The notes beneath the pieces are model-generated. The model was not told the origin of the DNA. It saw nothing but the letters and a program-made list of their open reading frames with translations, and ran no database searches. A program made the translations under genes and the position numbers. Shown here one piece after another: positions 13,378-13,384 of a DNA stretch of 13,384 nt; positions within the stretch are counted from its first letter, which is position 1; every line of letters begins with the position of its first letter. Source of the DNA: CF-96 sp028287605 (GTDB lineage: Bacteria; Chloroflexota; Dormibacteria; Aeolococcales; Aeolococcaceae); NCBI GenBank assembly GCA_034666465.1, contig JAXDLT010000246.1:1-13384 (forward strand), read 5' to 3'.

Positions 13378-13384
13378 CCTCGGC

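Overview
The window is very GC-rich bacterial chromosome. Its core is a nine-gene minus-strand cluster, rpsB-tsf-pyrH-frr-uppS-cdsA-dxr-rseP-ispG (12935 down to 4758). The products are ribosomal protein S2, EF-Ts, UMP kinase, ribosome recycling factor, undecaprenyl-diphosphate synthase, CDP-diglyceride synthase, DXP reductoisomerase, site-2 protease and IspG. Having all nine in one run, the MEP-pathway genes included, fits a Chloroflexota, Dormibacterota or deep Gram-positive type lineage better than a typical actinobacterium. That placement is inference from gene order and composition only. Stop and start codons overlap or abut at most junctions, and few of the genes start with ATG.

Layout from left to right. 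Positions 1-122 hold one copy of a hairpin-rich repeat (R1). Positions 120-1812 hold a probable complete IS110-family element (minus strand, transposase at 180-1613). Its upstream leader folds into a large nested stem, a good candidate for a bridge RNA. Positions 2041-2900 hold a second, internally deleted IS110 copy. Positions 2960-3190 are a patch of palindromes and degenerate short repeats (R2). Positions 3217-4003 carry a cupredoxin lipoprotein and a four-helix membrane protein on the plus strand. Positions 4004-4757 contain two plus-strand coding remnants broken only by single-base frameshifts. The cluster follows, and beyond rpsB (12936-13384) there is a structured leader, a likely promoter, a second R2 copy, a 24-bp perfect palindrome, a second R1 copy (opposite orientation) and a 14-bp inverted repeat.

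The genes form a housekeeping unit. It links translation (S2, EF-Ts, RRF), UMP supply (PyrH), isoprenoid precursors (Dxr, IspG), the lipid carrier for wall synthesis (UppS), phospholipid precursor (CdsA) and envelope stress proteolysis (RseP). The left third is an accessory zone of insertion sequences, repeats and decay. The most interesting unexplained structure is the candidate bridge RNA at 1640-1799, the R1 and R2 repeat families that frame the cluster and the insertion sequences, and the alternative stems in the rpsB leader.
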